Shown here: one piece after another, positions 1 through 12,762 of the stretch | Layout of the letters: every line of letters begins with the position of its first letter | How positions within the stretch are numbered: position 1 is the stretch's first letter | Assembly: GCA_019775845.1 (NCBI GenBank) | Contig: JADQAV010000015.1 | Span: forward strand, 310,001 to 374,000 | Direction: 5' to 3' | DNA length: 64,000 bases | Origin: Myrmaecium sp. VS I D KN 1 | Lineage: Eukaryota; Ascomycota; Dothideomycetes; Valsariales; Valsariaceae | Made by a program: the position numbers and the translations under genes | The notes under the pieces: model-generated | Databases searched by the model: none | The model's input: the letters and a program-made list of their open reading frames with translations, nothing else | What the model was told of the DNA's origin: nothing

Positions 1-3000
1 ACAAGCGGCAGTGGCCGGAAAGATCAGGAAAACAAAGGGTGGCACGGAATCCTCCAGGAAGCACCATTTTCAGTCCTTTTCGCAGCGCGTCGCAAAGCTC
101 AACATCGATCCCATCCGACGAATTCGCCGCCACGATGACACCGATCTCTCTGCGACGTCGTCCTACTTTAGATCCTCTTTGGATGAGTGGAAGGAACTCA
201 ATCTATCCGAGAATTTCACCCGTTTCGTCGACGAGGTGGAACCGCTCTGCGAGAGCCTACCGCAAATCGTACACCATAATGACCGCATAATGGACCTACT
301 AGTCAGCTACATAGAGAGAGAGGATGCTTTATCATCGGAGCCGCTGTTGAGCTTGCTTTCACATTTTGCTCACGATCTTGGAGTTCGATTCGAGAAGCAT
401 TTTGGACGAGCGGTACAAACAGTTACTCGGATCGCCGCGAAACACAAAGACGTTGAAGTGATAGAATGGAGTTTTACTTGCCTTGCTTGGCTGTTCAAGT
501 ACCTGTCAAGGCTCCTTGTTCCAGATCTACGGCCTCTTTTCGACTTGATGGCGCCTTATCTAGGAAAAGAGCATCAGAAACCCTTCATCACGAGATTCGC
601 TGCCGAGGCGCTTAGTTTCCTATTTCGAAAAGTTGGCGCCGCGAGCCACCGGGACAAGGTGCCCCTGAGTACAATCATCGCACACATTCTGGAGGATCTG
701 AAGAAGACTGCGGCCGAGAAAGACACAGCGCATTATGAATATGGCTTGATGACTCTGTTCATCGAATCTATCAAAGGCATACAGCGACAGATTCACAGTA
801 GCGGATTGCCTATCATGAAGGAGTTACTCACTCAGACCAAGTCCCTTATCGGCTCGGAGACTCCTAAAGCCGATCCATATCCAGCTGAAACAGTTGTAGA
901 CGGTGTCCTGATTGCTGCTATACACCACACAGAGAGCGAAACATTCAAGCCTTTATTGGAAGCAGTGGTAGAAACCGCTGATTCAGTCGGGTCGGGCTCA
1001 GATGGCAACTCCCTTTGCTTTGTTTCGCGACTTCTATTCGTCGTAAGCGGGGTCAGGAAAGGCTCGCGGATTGGAGATTGGGCGCCTCTCTTGAAGAGCA
1101 TCTCGAATCTGGTAGCCATCGCTAGCGCATCCGATGTTGCCAATGCAGTGGCAGTCAGAAACGAGGCTCTAATATCTCTTGCTGTTATCCTCCAAAGCTG
1201 TCCCATGGATGCCGCAATACCGTATTTGCGCCAGTTGGAGCTCTTAAGTAAAGGCTCCTGGAGACAACATTTCCTTCCTTTCTGCATGTACTTTGCAGAG
1301 TTGGGTTCTGAGCGCTTCCAGAGTCTGCTCTTGCCGCATATGCAAAAGTAAGTGCATTCACTCCAAGTTTGCTGATAGATGTACTAACGTGAACAAGATT
1401 CATCTCCTCTAATTGGGAGCAATACGGCGAAAGCTTTTCATACGTCTTGCCCACCCTCATCCAAACCGGGGCACTCACCGCAAAAACTCTTACTTGCCCC
1501 CCATCGTGGCAAACCAGCGTACTCCATGCGTTCCAAGCGCTCACTGACGATGATGAAGAAAGCAGTATCTGGAGTGCCAATGGATATCTATCAATGTTCG
1601 AAAGCTTGCAAGTCGAAAGGGAGACTGAGACTCGGGCCGCTAAGGACATATCGACATTCATAAGGCGCGTCGCTTATCCCATAAAGTCTCGCTATGTGTC
1701 AACCCCCAGGGACCAGTTTGCCTTCGGCAAAGGTCTCAAGTATGCCGTAGAAATCAAGGATGTTCAGGTTATTGGCCTCGATATATGGCAGCTGCTATCT
1801 GTTGCAAGCCAGTCATTCCGTCGGACTCCCATCTTTTGGAAGGCAGTATCGGCCTATGTCGCGGAGAACAAGGAGAAACTGGACTTTGGCGACACGGCTA
1901 CGGACCGGATAGTGGATAGCCTGATAGCCTGTATGGCTTCTCCCTCACATGAGCTACGCTTGCTAGCTCTTGAGATCTTCAGCCAACTCTACACGTCACT
2001 TCATAACAGCGAGCCGGAAATCCTGGCAACCGCTATACTCATCGAGACTACGCCGCTTGACTTGCAAACCGCCAGAGCTGTGTCAATGCATTTGCGTAAG
2101 ATTGCCAACAGTTTCAAATCCGTCAGTTCGGACAAGTGGCTTTCAAGGGCAATGTCCGCATTCTGCTTCGGGATGCTTCACGTCAAGTTTTCACAGATAT
2201 GGACTGACGCCTGCAATGCCCTCAAGCTTATTTGCGAGAGCAAAGAAGGCGAGGATGCTGTTTCGCATATCGCTTTCTCATGGCTTCATGGTGCCTTGGA
2301 CGCAGAGGAGTATTCTCCATTGCCGGATCCCCGCCTCTCCGGAGATCAATTTCAAAGTCGGCCACTGACAGAGTTTGAGTGCTCTAATCTTCTGAAGTTG
2401 TCACATCATGCAACCCAGGCTGTCAGCGTTGCCAATGATGCCACGGAACAAGCACGGCAGCTCTTCGAGTATGAACACCAATCAGTGCCTTTCATCATTC
2501 CGTCAAGCAGGACGCAGGCACTGCTAGTATTGAATGCTATCCCACAGGTTGCTGAGAAGAAGTCTCGGGAACTAGTTCCGGTGTTGCTGGAGTGGGTGCA
2601 TTCATCCGGTGCCTCGTCTGCGGAGGAGGAACCCGCGGACGACGATATGCAGGAGGACGAGGGTCCTTCCAAGGCTTTGGCCCAAAAATGGAGCCGAAGA
2701 GATCAAAAAGCAATGCTCCAAGTTTTCGGAAAATTCGTAAACCCCAAGGTACTCTACAAATCAGAAGACGTTTACGCCAGCCTACTTTCGCTACTCTCGA
2801 ATGGAGACGTCGAGATACAGAAGTCGGCGCTGAAGGCAGTCTTGACATGGAAACAAAAAAGCATTGTCCGCTATGAGGAGAATCTGCTCAATCTGTTGGA
2901 CGATGCACGCTTCCGCGAACAGATCGCTGTGTTTCTGAACCTCGATGAGAACGACGATGGTGACATACAGCGGGAAGACAGGGCTGCTTTGATGCCGATT

Positions 3001-6000
3001 ATCCTACGCCTTCTTTATGGAAAGGTTGTCACGCGTGCTGGTTCCGCGAGCGGCAAAAGGGGACAGGAGTCGCGACGCCGGGCAGTGTTCATTGCACTAA
3101 CCAAATTCGGTGAAGAGGTTATCGTGCAGTTCCTAAAGATTGCTTTGGGTCCGCTGGCCGGATTGTCTGTCCTGAAGGATGGCCGGCTGAACGAGGAAGA
3201 GTTGGGCAAAGACCTGATGGATGCCAGGAAGCAAAACGGTCTTTTGAATATGTTGGACGATCTTATCGATACCCTTAGGACGCAGTTTGCTCCGCTGGTC
3301 GGGCATGTTGTTGATCCGATTCTGTACTGTGTTATTCAGTCTTCGCGGGCCGTCAGTGCTGCTTCAGTTGGTGAAAGCTCTGAATCTTCTGCACAACAGC
3401 TGTCTTTGCGTCGGTCGATCAGGCAGCTGGGTATACACTCTCTTGAACTGTTATTCAGGAATTGTCCGGACTATACTTGGGACGCTTATGCTGCCCCTAT
3501 AGTTGAAGAGCTTGTGCAGCCGAGATTGGAGAAATTGCCTATAGAGACCGCTCAGTCTGTCTCTGGCGTCCTCCGCCTCCTCGCCTCCTGGTGCAGTTCT
3601 CTCCAGACCGCGCATATTTTGACCAAGCATGATCAGTCGATACTTCCCAAAGTCGCTGAATGTCTGGAGGTGCCGTCGGCCAAGGACGAGGTCAAACTGT
3701 TCATCCTCAACAATGTTCTGGGCAGTTTACTCGGTTTACTAAGACCTACCGAGGAGATAACTGAAACTGAGCGCTCAATGCAACAACAGGTGCGCTCTAA
3801 TATTCTCCAGCCGAATGCCAATGTGTTCTTGGTCCAGATCGGTTCCCAGCTCAGGAAAAGTCCGAGTAAGGATGTGCTTGAGGCTGGTGTCAAACGCGTG
3901 GCTGAGCTGGCTCCTATTGTTGAAGGAAGCACCGAATGTCGCAACTTGGTGGAAATTTCCGTCTTCCTGCTGCAGCAACCCACCAAGAGAGTCAACCCCA
4001 GAACGAAGGGCGACCTCCTTCGGATCCTCCAGGAGTTCGTCCCCAGAGTTGATTTCACGGACGATCAAGAATTATACGATACTCTCTTGGATGTTACCGG
4101 CGCCCTTTTCGCATTTTTCCTGGACCGAGAAAGTAGAGTTCGTCTCGGAGAGCTGCTCTCCGTACTGGCAACGAATGATAGAGAGCTTCAGGAAGTGGCC
4201 AGGTTGTGCATTGATCTGAACTCGTTCGCTGTTGGTCGTTTGGACGAGCCCGATTTCGAGAGGCGCTCGAAGGCATTCGGCACTGTCACTGAGGAGAAGT
4301 GGTCGACGTATTCCCTCAAGCAATGGAAGCCGCTGGTGCACAACATGCTCTTCTACATCAGAGACGAGCAAGAACTGAGCATCCGCGTCAACTCCTCTTA
4401 CGCGTTACGCCGTTTTGTCGAAGCTGCTGGCCATCACAAAGATGCGGATGGCTTTAAGGCCTTTGTTACTTCTGTGCTCATACCTGCCATTCAGCGTGGA
4501 CTTCGCGAGTCCGTTGAGCTGGTGCGAGTGGAATATCTTTCCGTGCTCGCACAGCTTGTAAGGCAATTCCCTGACTGGTCCACTGTCAACGACATGCACG
4601 TCCTTCTATTTGAGGATGACGATGAGACCTCGTTCTTCTCCAACATCCTCCATATACAGCAACACCGTCGCATGCGTGCCCTCCGGCGTCTTGTGGCTGA
4701 AGTCAAATCCGGAAAGATAAGCAGCTGGAACATTGCCCACTTCTTCATTCCTTTGATCGAGCACTTCATCTTCGACAAGGCCGATGATGATGCTGCAGCA
4801 AACAACTTGGCCGGAGAGTCCATCAATGCCATCGGAGCTCTTGCTGAGTGGCTAGAGTGGCCACAGTACAGAGCGCTCCTTCGTCGCTTCACCGGTTACC
4901 TGCAAAGCAAACAGGATCTTACGAAGACCATCGTTAGGCTCATTAGCCACTGCATTGATAGCCTCAATAGGGCCGGCCAAACCAAGGGATACGTGGTACA
5001 CAACGTCGAGACGGCCGATGGGAGAACACAGGACGCTGAAGAAAAAGGAGACGATGAAGAAATGGCCGATGCGGACGAACAGGTTGAAAACGGCAAAGAG
5101 GAGCGACTCCTCCCTGATACAGCAATGGATATTGATACTCCGAAGAGCACCCTCTCGACGACCCTTCCAAGCCAATCAAAGTTAGCGGACGACCTCACGA
5201 ACAATCTGCTTCCAACCCTCACAAAGTTTCTACACGACAAGGACGAGACCACTGTCAGCCTTCGTATCCCGGTCGCATATGCGGTTGTTAAAGTTCTCTG
5301 CTTGTTGCCTGTGTCGGACTTCTCTATGCGCCTTCCGTCTATCCTCTTGGACGTGTGCAACATCCTCAGGAGCAAGGCTCCCGAAGCCCGGGAGATGACC
5401 AGACGGACACTAGCGGACATTGCAACTTTGATTGGACCCTCTTATTTCGGTTATATCGTCAAAGAACTACGGACTGCTCTTCAGCGTGGGTACCAGTTGC
5501 ACGTCCTCTCTTACACTGTCCATTCCATCCTGGTTCATATGTCCCCGACACTCAAGCCGGGTGATCTGGACTACTGTGTCGGTGATGTCGTTTCGGTCAT
5601 CATGGATGATATCTTTGGTGTGACTGGGCAGGAAAAGGATGCCGAGGAATATATCTCGAAGATGAAGGAAGTCAAGAGCAGCAAGAGTTTCGACACAATG
5701 GAGCTTATGGCGAAGGCCACCACGCTCCACCATCTTGTCCACCTCATTCGGCCGATCCAGTCTCTTCTGCTTGAAAGGCTCGATTTGAGGACCACCAAAA
5801 AGATCGATGAGCTTCTCAGACGTATTGGTCTTGGAGTGCTAGGTAACACTTCTGTCAAAGACCGTGACATTCTGGTCTTCAGCTACGAGGTCATACAGGA
5901 AGTCTACAAAGCTCAACAGGCCCCTAAGGACAAGAAGGAAGATGATGAGCGCACAAGAAGATACCTCATTAATATGAAGGGCGCCAAGAAGTCCGGCCGT

Positions 6001-8049
6001 GGCACCACTACTTCCCAGTTACATAAGATGATCAGGTTCATCCTGGACGTTCTGAGAACGGTCCTGCACAAGCATACTGAGCTACAGACCCCTGCCAACC
6101 TGAAAGGTTTCATGCCAATCATCGGAGACGCATTGGTGTCCAGCCACGAGGAGGTTCAGATGTCTGCTTTGCGTCTCTTGAGCACTATCATCAAAGTTCC
6201 TCTGCCCGAGATCGACAAGAACGGACCCACATATGTGGCCGAGGCGATCAGGATTATTAAAGGCCAGCCTTCCACCAACACGGAGCTTGCCCAGGCAGCG
6301 CTCAAGCTTGTTTCCGCGGTTCTCCGTGAGCGTCGTAGTGTGGTTGTGAGGGACATCGATGTGGCATTCCTTCTGAAGCGCCTCAGGCCTGACCTAGAGG
6401 AGCCGGACCGCCAAGGTGTAACCTTCAACTTCCTCAAGGCAGTTATGGCGCGCAAGATGGTCATACCAGAAGTGTACGAGATTGCCGATACGGTGGCAGC
6501 TATCATGGTCACTAACCAGACCAAGACGGCGCGTGATCTTGCTCGTGGCGTGTACTTCCAATTCATCATGGAGTACCCGCAGGGCAAGGACAGATTGTCT
6601 AAGCAGTTGGCGTTCCTGGTCAAAAACCTCACGTACAAATATGTGGAAGGGAGGCAGTCTGTTATGGAAGCTCTTCATCTGCTTGTAACCAAGATTGGCG
6701 ACAGCTTGATTCAAGACGTTCTCGCAACCGTCTTCGCCCCGTTAGTCTTGGTAATGGTCAACGACGACAACAGCGATTGCAGGGAGATGGCTGGCGCGTT
6801 AGTCAAGGCTGTGTTCGAGCGCGCAGATGATGAGAGGGTCAAGACTTTCACCACTCTTCTGCGCACCTGGATCGAACAAGACCAACAGACCTTACTGAAG
6901 CGTGTCGCTGTGCAGTGCTGGACGCTGTATATGGAAGTGGAAGAGGGTCAAACAAAAGACGCTCCTTACTTCCTCGCCCGCCTTACCGATATCCTTGAGG
7001 AAAGCATGGAGGACAAAGATGATGCTGACTGGGAGCTACTGTTTTACTGTCTGCAAGCGCTCGCCAAGCTATGCAAAATGCGACCGGATCTTACCTTTGC
7101 AGCGGATGCGGAACCTATGTGGACGGCCGTGTGCCAATGTCTTACTTTCCCGCACGCTTGGGTCAAGCTCTCTAGCGCGCAACTCATCGGCCTCTACTTC
7201 GCCAACTTTGGCACTGCCAATGCAGAGAACGGCCTCGCATCGCTTCCTCTGGTCGGCTCTGGAGGACTTGAGCTTACAGAGGACCGCATGCGTCAGCTAA
7301 CTGCTGCCAGTCTGCGCGTCCTCAACGTGCAGGGCGTGAGCGAGAAACTGTGCACGCAGAGCGTACGCAACCTCGTCTTCCTGGGCCGGTGCTTCGCCGC
7401 GAACGGCATCCTCTGGAAACACACGTCCGCGACGGATACGACCGCCGAAGAGGAAGGAGAGGCAGCAGCTTCCGGCTCCGAAAACGAAGACGAGGCCATC
7501 GCCGAGGAGGAAGAAGTTGCCTTCACGCCCGCCAAACCCACCGCGCTCCACCACATCTTCTACCGCCTCATCCGCATCATGCAGCGCGCGCCCAAGAACA
7601 CGGCAGCCACCCGTGCACCGACGCTCTACCCCAAGACCGCCTCGCTCCAGCTCATCGCCGCGCTAACCAACATCCTCCCCCCCGACGCGCTCACGCCCAA
7701 CCTCCCAACCATCCTGCGCCCCTTGCTCATCCTCACCGACCCGCTCACCACCGTGCCTTACTCCACCGACCCCGCGTTCGAGGAAGGATACAAGGCGCTG
7801 ATCTCCGGCGCGAATGAGATCCTCAACACGCTTCAGAAGCGTCTGGGCACGAAGGTGTATGTCGATCATGTGCAGCGGGTGAAGGATGCGTTGCGCGAGA
7901 AGAGGGAGGGCCGGCGGGCGAAGCGCAGGGTGGAGGCGATGACGGAGCCGGAGAAGTGGGGGATGGAGAAGAAGAGGAGGCGGGAGGTGGGGAGGGAGAG
8001 GCGGAAGGAGAGGGGGGCGGCGGAGAGGGGGAAGCGGAGGGGGTGGTAG
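1..8049 (+). CDS. UTP20: Utp20, U3 snoRNP / SSU processome HEAT-repeat protein (5' end outside window)
   Basis: Very large HEAT-repeat scaffold of the small-subunit processome, acting in the nucleolus on 18S pre-rRNA processing. Two exons are read: 2-1347 and 1398-8049. The 50 bp intron 1348-1397 has donor GTAAGT, a perfect TACTAAC branch site at 1382-1388 and acceptor AAG, and joins ...PHMQ to KFISSNW in frame. About 2665 residues are visible, as expected for fungal Utp20 (about 2500-2700). The N-terminal stretch HHFQSFSQRVAKLNIDPIRR is the family's conserved start region. The frame is open to the left edge and no ATG occurs here (position 11 is GTG), so the true start lies upstream. The middle and C-terminal parts carry the DRIM-type helical repeats, two acidic loops (around 5030-5140 and 7440-7520), and a Lys/Arg-rich tail that ends at TAG 8047-8049, typical of nucleolar proteins. 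Confidence 0.95.
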
Positions 8050-9295
8050 GAGGGGGGTTTTTGGGGATGGGGTGCTATTTGGGGGTTATTTATCACTTCA
8101 CTTTTTGGCGTGTTATTGTACACGGATAGAAGGGCGTTTTTTGCTGCTGCTTCTGGGGATTCAAAAGTCGTTTTTTGCCTCGAAGACTTTCGAGTATATA
8201 CTGTATGCATGTATACACTCTCGCAGGTATCGTTTGCAGGTCGGGATTGATAGATCGCATTGGCATTTCCTATTGAGCGCTATTGATCGTAATCCTGCTT
8301 TTGACAACTATAACCTTCACACTCACTACATACAATCACTCTCAATCTACTAGGTAGTAATCACCACAAAGCGATGGCACGGTCCGCGCCCCCCATCCCG
8401 CATCCTTCCGACCCCTCCCCCCCCAAAACGGCAATCTTCCCAGGTTCCGCGCGCATCGTCGAACATCGCACGGGATGCGCATACGGGAGAGGGTTAAGCG
8501 TGGATTTGCTTCTTTCTCTACCCCTTGCGTTTCGCGTGGTGCTCGGGTGGTTGTCACACCATGGTGAGCTGATGGGAGTGAGGAGCCCTGATGGAGGTGC
8601 GGTGTGGGCCGGCGGATGGGAACTGTGTTGATCCGGGTTTGGGGCTCCAGGCGGGGCGGGGCGGGACTGGGGGCGGGACCCGCGGCGGGCGGGGGTGGGT
8701 TGGTGGGTAGGTGAGCGGGTCCCGCCCGTGGGTGGGCGGAGGGCAGGCTGGTGGTGACTCGGAGGTTATTTGGGGGAGTTGTTTATCTGATAGATCAGGT
8801 AGCTTCGGAATATAAGTGATTCTTCTGCGATTGAGGTCTTGGTATATTCAATTGGTATCTCGTCGGAAGCAGGAGAGGAAAATAATGCGATGGCTTTGCA
8901 ATTATACGCCGTAGATGGCCTTGCGTAGGCCTCTGAGAAATGAAGTAGATACATGTTAAAAAGTTATAATAGCCAGGATTCGAGACCTCAATCGAATCTC
9001 ACAGTACTAATTTTCATGGACGAAAGTAGTTTTAGGTATATTTACTGCATCAAGTCTGTTATGTTGCAGTGTTATTGGAGGTGCTGTAGTTACCTTAGTA
9101 ATCGGCGAAACGGTCGCTTCAAAGTGGAGGTTGGAGAAGCTGACATAACCCCATATGGAGAAAATCGGGGGCTTTTCAATCCTGGTCCACTGATTGGTCG
9201 ACATGACCGTCCACTGGAACTTACCGCGGGTACTGGAGCTCAACTCCGGGGCAACTCCAACATCATCATCCAAAACCCCCCCCATACACATTACA
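8050..9295. other. Intergenic: UTP20 3' flank and promoter of the 24 kDa complex I gene
   Basis: No convincing gene. It holds a very G-rich block at about 8637-8755, with many GGGG/GGCGGGG runs on the plus strand, and a small perfect inverted repeat, GATTCGA...TCGAATC, near 8976-9000. The short open frames here are low-complexity and lack family features. The last 300 bp presumably hold the promoter of the downstream gene. Confidence 0.6.
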
Positions 9296-10194
9296 ATGGC
9301 TTCAAAACTGAGACCATTCGCCATCAGAGCCGCCGTGCGCGCCTTCCGCCCGGCCCCACGCCAACAATGGCGCTCCTTCGCTGCCACCGCTCGCGCTCGC
9401 AGCGACGCCCTCGCCGTGGTGAGTACCCTGAGCGACAGCTTGCCTTCCACGACCTTGATTGACGCCATACGCAGCACCGCGACTCGCCAGAGAACAACCC
9501 CGACATCCCTTTCAAATTCACGCCTCAGAATGAGAAGCTCGTTGAGGAAATCCTCTCGCGATATCCCAGCCAGTACAAGAAGGCTGCCGTGATGCCATTG
9601 CTCGACCTCGGACAGCGCCAGCACGGTTTCACCAGCATCAGTGTGATGAATGAGGTTGCGCGCCTCCTGGAGATGCCGCCGATGCGTGTGTATGAGGTGG
9701 CTACCTTCTACACCATGTACAACCGGACTCCTGTGGGCAAGTACCACGTGCAGTGCTGCACCACTGTAAGAGGAGCCGTTCGCAAACGCAAGGTGTGCGG
9801 GCAGGTATGGCTAACGAGGTTCCAATAGACTCCCTGCATGCTCCGCAACAGCGACTCCATCATGAAAGCGATCGAGGATACTCTCGGTGTCCATCAAGGC
9901 GAGACCACCAAAGATGGACTCTTCACTTTCACCGAAGTCGAGTGCCTTGGCGCATGTGCCAATGCCCCTATGGTCCAGATCAACGACGACTACTATGAGG
10001 ACCTCACGTACGATAAGACCGTCGAGCTCCTCAAGTCTCTCAAGGCGGCTGCAGAGAAGTCTGGAAGTGATGTCCAGGTGCCGAAACCTGGTCCTGTTAG
10101 TGGGAGACAGAGCTGTGAGCCCGCACAGGGTCTCACGTCGCTAACGAGTGAGCCGTGGAGCACGGAAAAGCTGAGGACGGATGGCGAGCTATAG
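9296..10194 (+). CDS. NADH:ubiquinone oxidoreductase 24 kDa subunit (NDUFV2/NuoE type)
   Basis: Mitochondrial complex I matrix-arm subunit carrying the N1a [2Fe-2S] cluster. Three exons are read: 9296-9418, 9475-9765 and 9829-10194, separated by introns of 56 and 63 bp. The second intron has a CTAACG branch site. The product is 259 aa, normal for the family. The first 35-40 residues ([19 protein letters not shown]...) are Arg/Ala-rich with no acidic residue, a good mitochondrial targeting peptide. The four cluster ligands are present: Cys136 and Cys141 in CCTTTPC, a pattern completed only after splicing, and Cys177 and Cys181 in ECLGAC. Other conserved stretches are [12 protein letters not shown] and LGVHQGETT. 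The start is the first ATG in frame after an untranslated CA-rich leader. Confidence 0.95.
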
Positions 10195-10914
10195 AGGGGT
10201 TTGTATTTGACGTTTGCGTTTTTGCTCTTCACATTGGTCCGTGTGAAGTCTCATGGGGGTTTGTGGGGTTTTTTTCCTTTTGCTGGTCGTTGGAGGAGTT
10301 TCGATATCAGATAACAGCGGGAATCAACATCTGCAGCGGCTCTTTAACCATCAATCGACCTTCCATTTTTTTGCGGAGTTGCGAAACAACCCGCTCTTCC
10401 CTTCTTACGTCGCAGCTGCAGACAAGTCGTAATTATGAACCGCATCAAGAAACAAACGAAGAAAGTAGAATTATGAATACTAAGATGTGCTTGTCCGACA
10501 TGATGCTACAGTATACTAAATGTATCTATGCCAGGTAAGGTGTAAGTGTATGTTGGCTACCCCCGCGGTCCAGGAAGATCCCGCGACCATCAGTGTTTTC
10601 TCCTGGTGGGAAGGGGGGAAATAGATCGGATAATTCAAGATCCTCGCAGATAGTCGTTTCTGAAGCATGGTGGAAGGTGAGTCCAAATCCCTTCGCGGCA
10701 TTTAAAAGGGGGGAGGAGAAGGAGAGCGCCCAGGGGGGATAAAGGTACCGCCGGGTGGAGGGCAGCAAGCCTTCGGAGGAGGAGGGAAGCTCAAGGTCCA
10801 CGACCTAACCAAAGAAGCCCGGTCCCATCATCCAGCAAAGCAGCAAACAAGCAAGCAAGCCACCATCATGCCCAAGTCCCAAACCAAAAAGGGTGATCCA
10901 CCTCCACCCCCTAC
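10195..10914. other. Intergenic between convergent genes
   Basis: Spans the 3' flanks of the complex I gene (plus) and the His/Pro-rich gene (minus). Only short, composition-driven frames are seen. No RNA gene or repeat recognised. Confidence 0.5.
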
Positions 10915-11784
10915 CTACACCTTCCTCAACCAAACCCACACCTTCCTCCCCTCCACCCAGCCAATGCCCGGCCCCACTTTCTCGGCCCCCGCCCTCTCCG
11001 AACCCATCTCCCAACTCGCCCCCTCCGCAAACCGTCCGGAACCCAACTCCAAACACTCCGTCAACGTCCACCCTTCCTCCTCCTCCTTGGCGCCCAACTG
11101 CCGCATCAGCTCGCGCACCGTCCAGCTGTCGGCGGCAGGGACGCGGTAAACGTGGAAACTTGCGCGGTTGCGGGCGGCGCGCCAGGGCGGCGCCGTGGCC
11201 GCGCCCGCGAAGACGTGTATGTCGACCGTGGCGCGCGGGTACAGGTGCGCGACCCCGGGCGGAAGGCCGTTGGGGAGCAAGGTCCCTGGCGCGCCGTGAT
11301 GGGTGTAGGGGTGGGCGTAGGGGGCGGCGTAGCCGAAGGGGAGGGTGTTGGGGGGCCAGTAGGGGGGTTGGTAGGGGGGATGGTGGTGGTGGTGGTGGTG
11401 GTGGTGCCCGTGGGTGTGTTTGCGTCGGGGAGGAGGCACCACGTCGGTGGGCAGGTCGCCGACGTATTGGTTGGGGTTGGTTGGGGCGGCGGGGGCGGAG
11501 GGTGCTTCTTCGGCTGCCGGGGCTGCTTCTTCGGCGGCGGCAGCGGGGGCTTCGGCGGCGGGGGCTTCGGTGGGAGAGCCGGGTGCTGGGGTGGAGGCGG
11601 CGGTTCTGACGGTTGCGGAAGCTGAGACTGCGGTGTAATAGCCGAAGGGTGGCGGCGGCTGCCAGTATCCGTAGGGGTACATGGTGGGGGTGGTGATGTG
11701 TGCTGGTGTGGTTGGTGCGGCGGGTTCGGATTTCTTGGGGCGGCGGTGTGAGCGGCGGTGGCAGGTGAAGGGCTTGAGGGTCAT
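10915..11784 (-). CDS. Hypothetical protein, Pro/Ala-rich with a polyhistidine run and a conserved-looking C-terminal domain
   Basis: A single open frame of 289 aa with ATG at 11784 and TAG at 10915-10917. I do not recognise a named family. The N-terminal third is rich in Pro, Thr and Ala (alanine/glutamate runs around residues 65-95). A run of nine His follows at about residue 125 (the GGT/GTG repeat at 11384-11405), then Pro/Tyr/Gly-rich sequence. The last 100 residues look folded: they hold aromatic and charged residues in a mixed pattern (DIHVF, FHVYRVP, TVRELMRQLGA, GWVEGRKVWVW). I recall similar C-terminal domains in uncharacterised ascomycete proteins, but cannot verify this. A GTAGGT right at the stop could be a splice donor, so the C-terminus may be longer. 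An internal start at MYPYGYW is also possible. Confidence 0.6.
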   Translation of the reverse strand: MTLKPFTCHRRSHRRPKKSEPAAPTTPAHITTPTMYPYGYWQPPPPFGYYTAVSASATVRTAASTPAPGSPTEAPAAEAPAAAAEEAAPAAEEAPSAPAAPTNPNQYVGDLPTDVVPPPRRKHTHGHHHHHHHHHPPYQPPYWPPNTLPFGYAAPYAHPYTHHGAPGTLLPNGLPPGVAHLYPRATVDIHVFAGAATAPPWRAARNRASFHVYRVPAADSWTVRELMRQLGAKEEEEGWTLTECLELGSGRFAEGASWEMGSERAGAEKVGPGIGWVEGRKVWVWLRKV

Positions 11785-12762
11785 GAAATGAGACCCGCTT
11801 TTGGCTTGATGGGATCTTTGTCGAAGGGGTGATGGTGGGTTAGAGAATGATAGAGGAAAAAGGAGGGATTCGATTCTGGTTTCTCTTACCTTGAGTATTT
11901 CTGTGAGAGGAGGCTCAAAGACAAGATTCCAGATGGTGGATCAGATCAAGAGATATCGCCGACAACTCAAACAAAAAGCCCTCGATAGAAGCGGAGGAGC
12001 GCCTCCTTTTATGATCCTCTCCCATCGAGTATTCCTCACCCAGAAACCAGCCTATCGATACACCTCCCACCGCCCATGGCAAACGGACCTCCTCTTTCTT
12101 TGCCCTGATGCGTTGTACTATGTGAAGAGATCAGAAACGCCCTGCCAGCGAACTCCTCACACGCCTTAGCTCGAGGGCTTGAGGCTCGGGAACGATACAG
12201 CGGGCTGGCTGGCTGACTTGCTGGTTTGCTGTCTGGCTGGCTGATAGTGTATCGCGTGCCGCGCTCCGTGCCTCGAGCAGAGAAGGAGAGAAAAAGGTGT
12301 CGTGTCATGTCATGTCGTGTCGTGGCTCACTCACCCATACCCAACGCGGGTCAATGGAAGAAAGGCGTAGAGTGACAAACGAAGGAAGCCGTCGACGAAG
12401 GGGCGGCGGGAAAAGAGAAGAGAAGAGGAGGGTGTTGTTGGCAAACGACGGTGGATAAAAGGCGGGAAAAAGGGGGTAAATGAGTAAGGCGGTAGCCGCG
12501 ACGGCAAGCATGGAGGGGAAGGGGTGCGCTGGAATCAGATCCGGCAAAGAAAAGCATAACGACGATGACAATGATGATGGTGTGGAAGACATTGGTGAAC
12601 AGCAGAAGCAGAATTCTTTCTCTTTCATCTGGGTAAAAAAAAGAGGAACAGATATCTCGGCCGGAGGGGTGTCAGCGCTCAGTAGCCAGCGAAATCGACA
12701 AAACCGCACCACCAGAGAAGAAAAAGAAAGAAAAGAAGAAAATCAGAAAACATCACCATCAA
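11785..12762. other. Intergenic (upstream of the His-rich gene, downstream of CFT2)
   Basis: No gene supported. Simple-sequence patches occur: GGCTGGCT-type repeats at about 12203-12242 and an (R)TGTC tandem at about 12298-12323. The open frames are Ser/Pro or Lys/Glu-rich low-complexity readings. Confidence 0.5.

Noticed and set aside
10868-11638. Plus-strand frames opposite the His-rich gene (Arg/Gly-rich products)
   Set aside because: Composition artefacts of the proline/alanine codons on the other strand.
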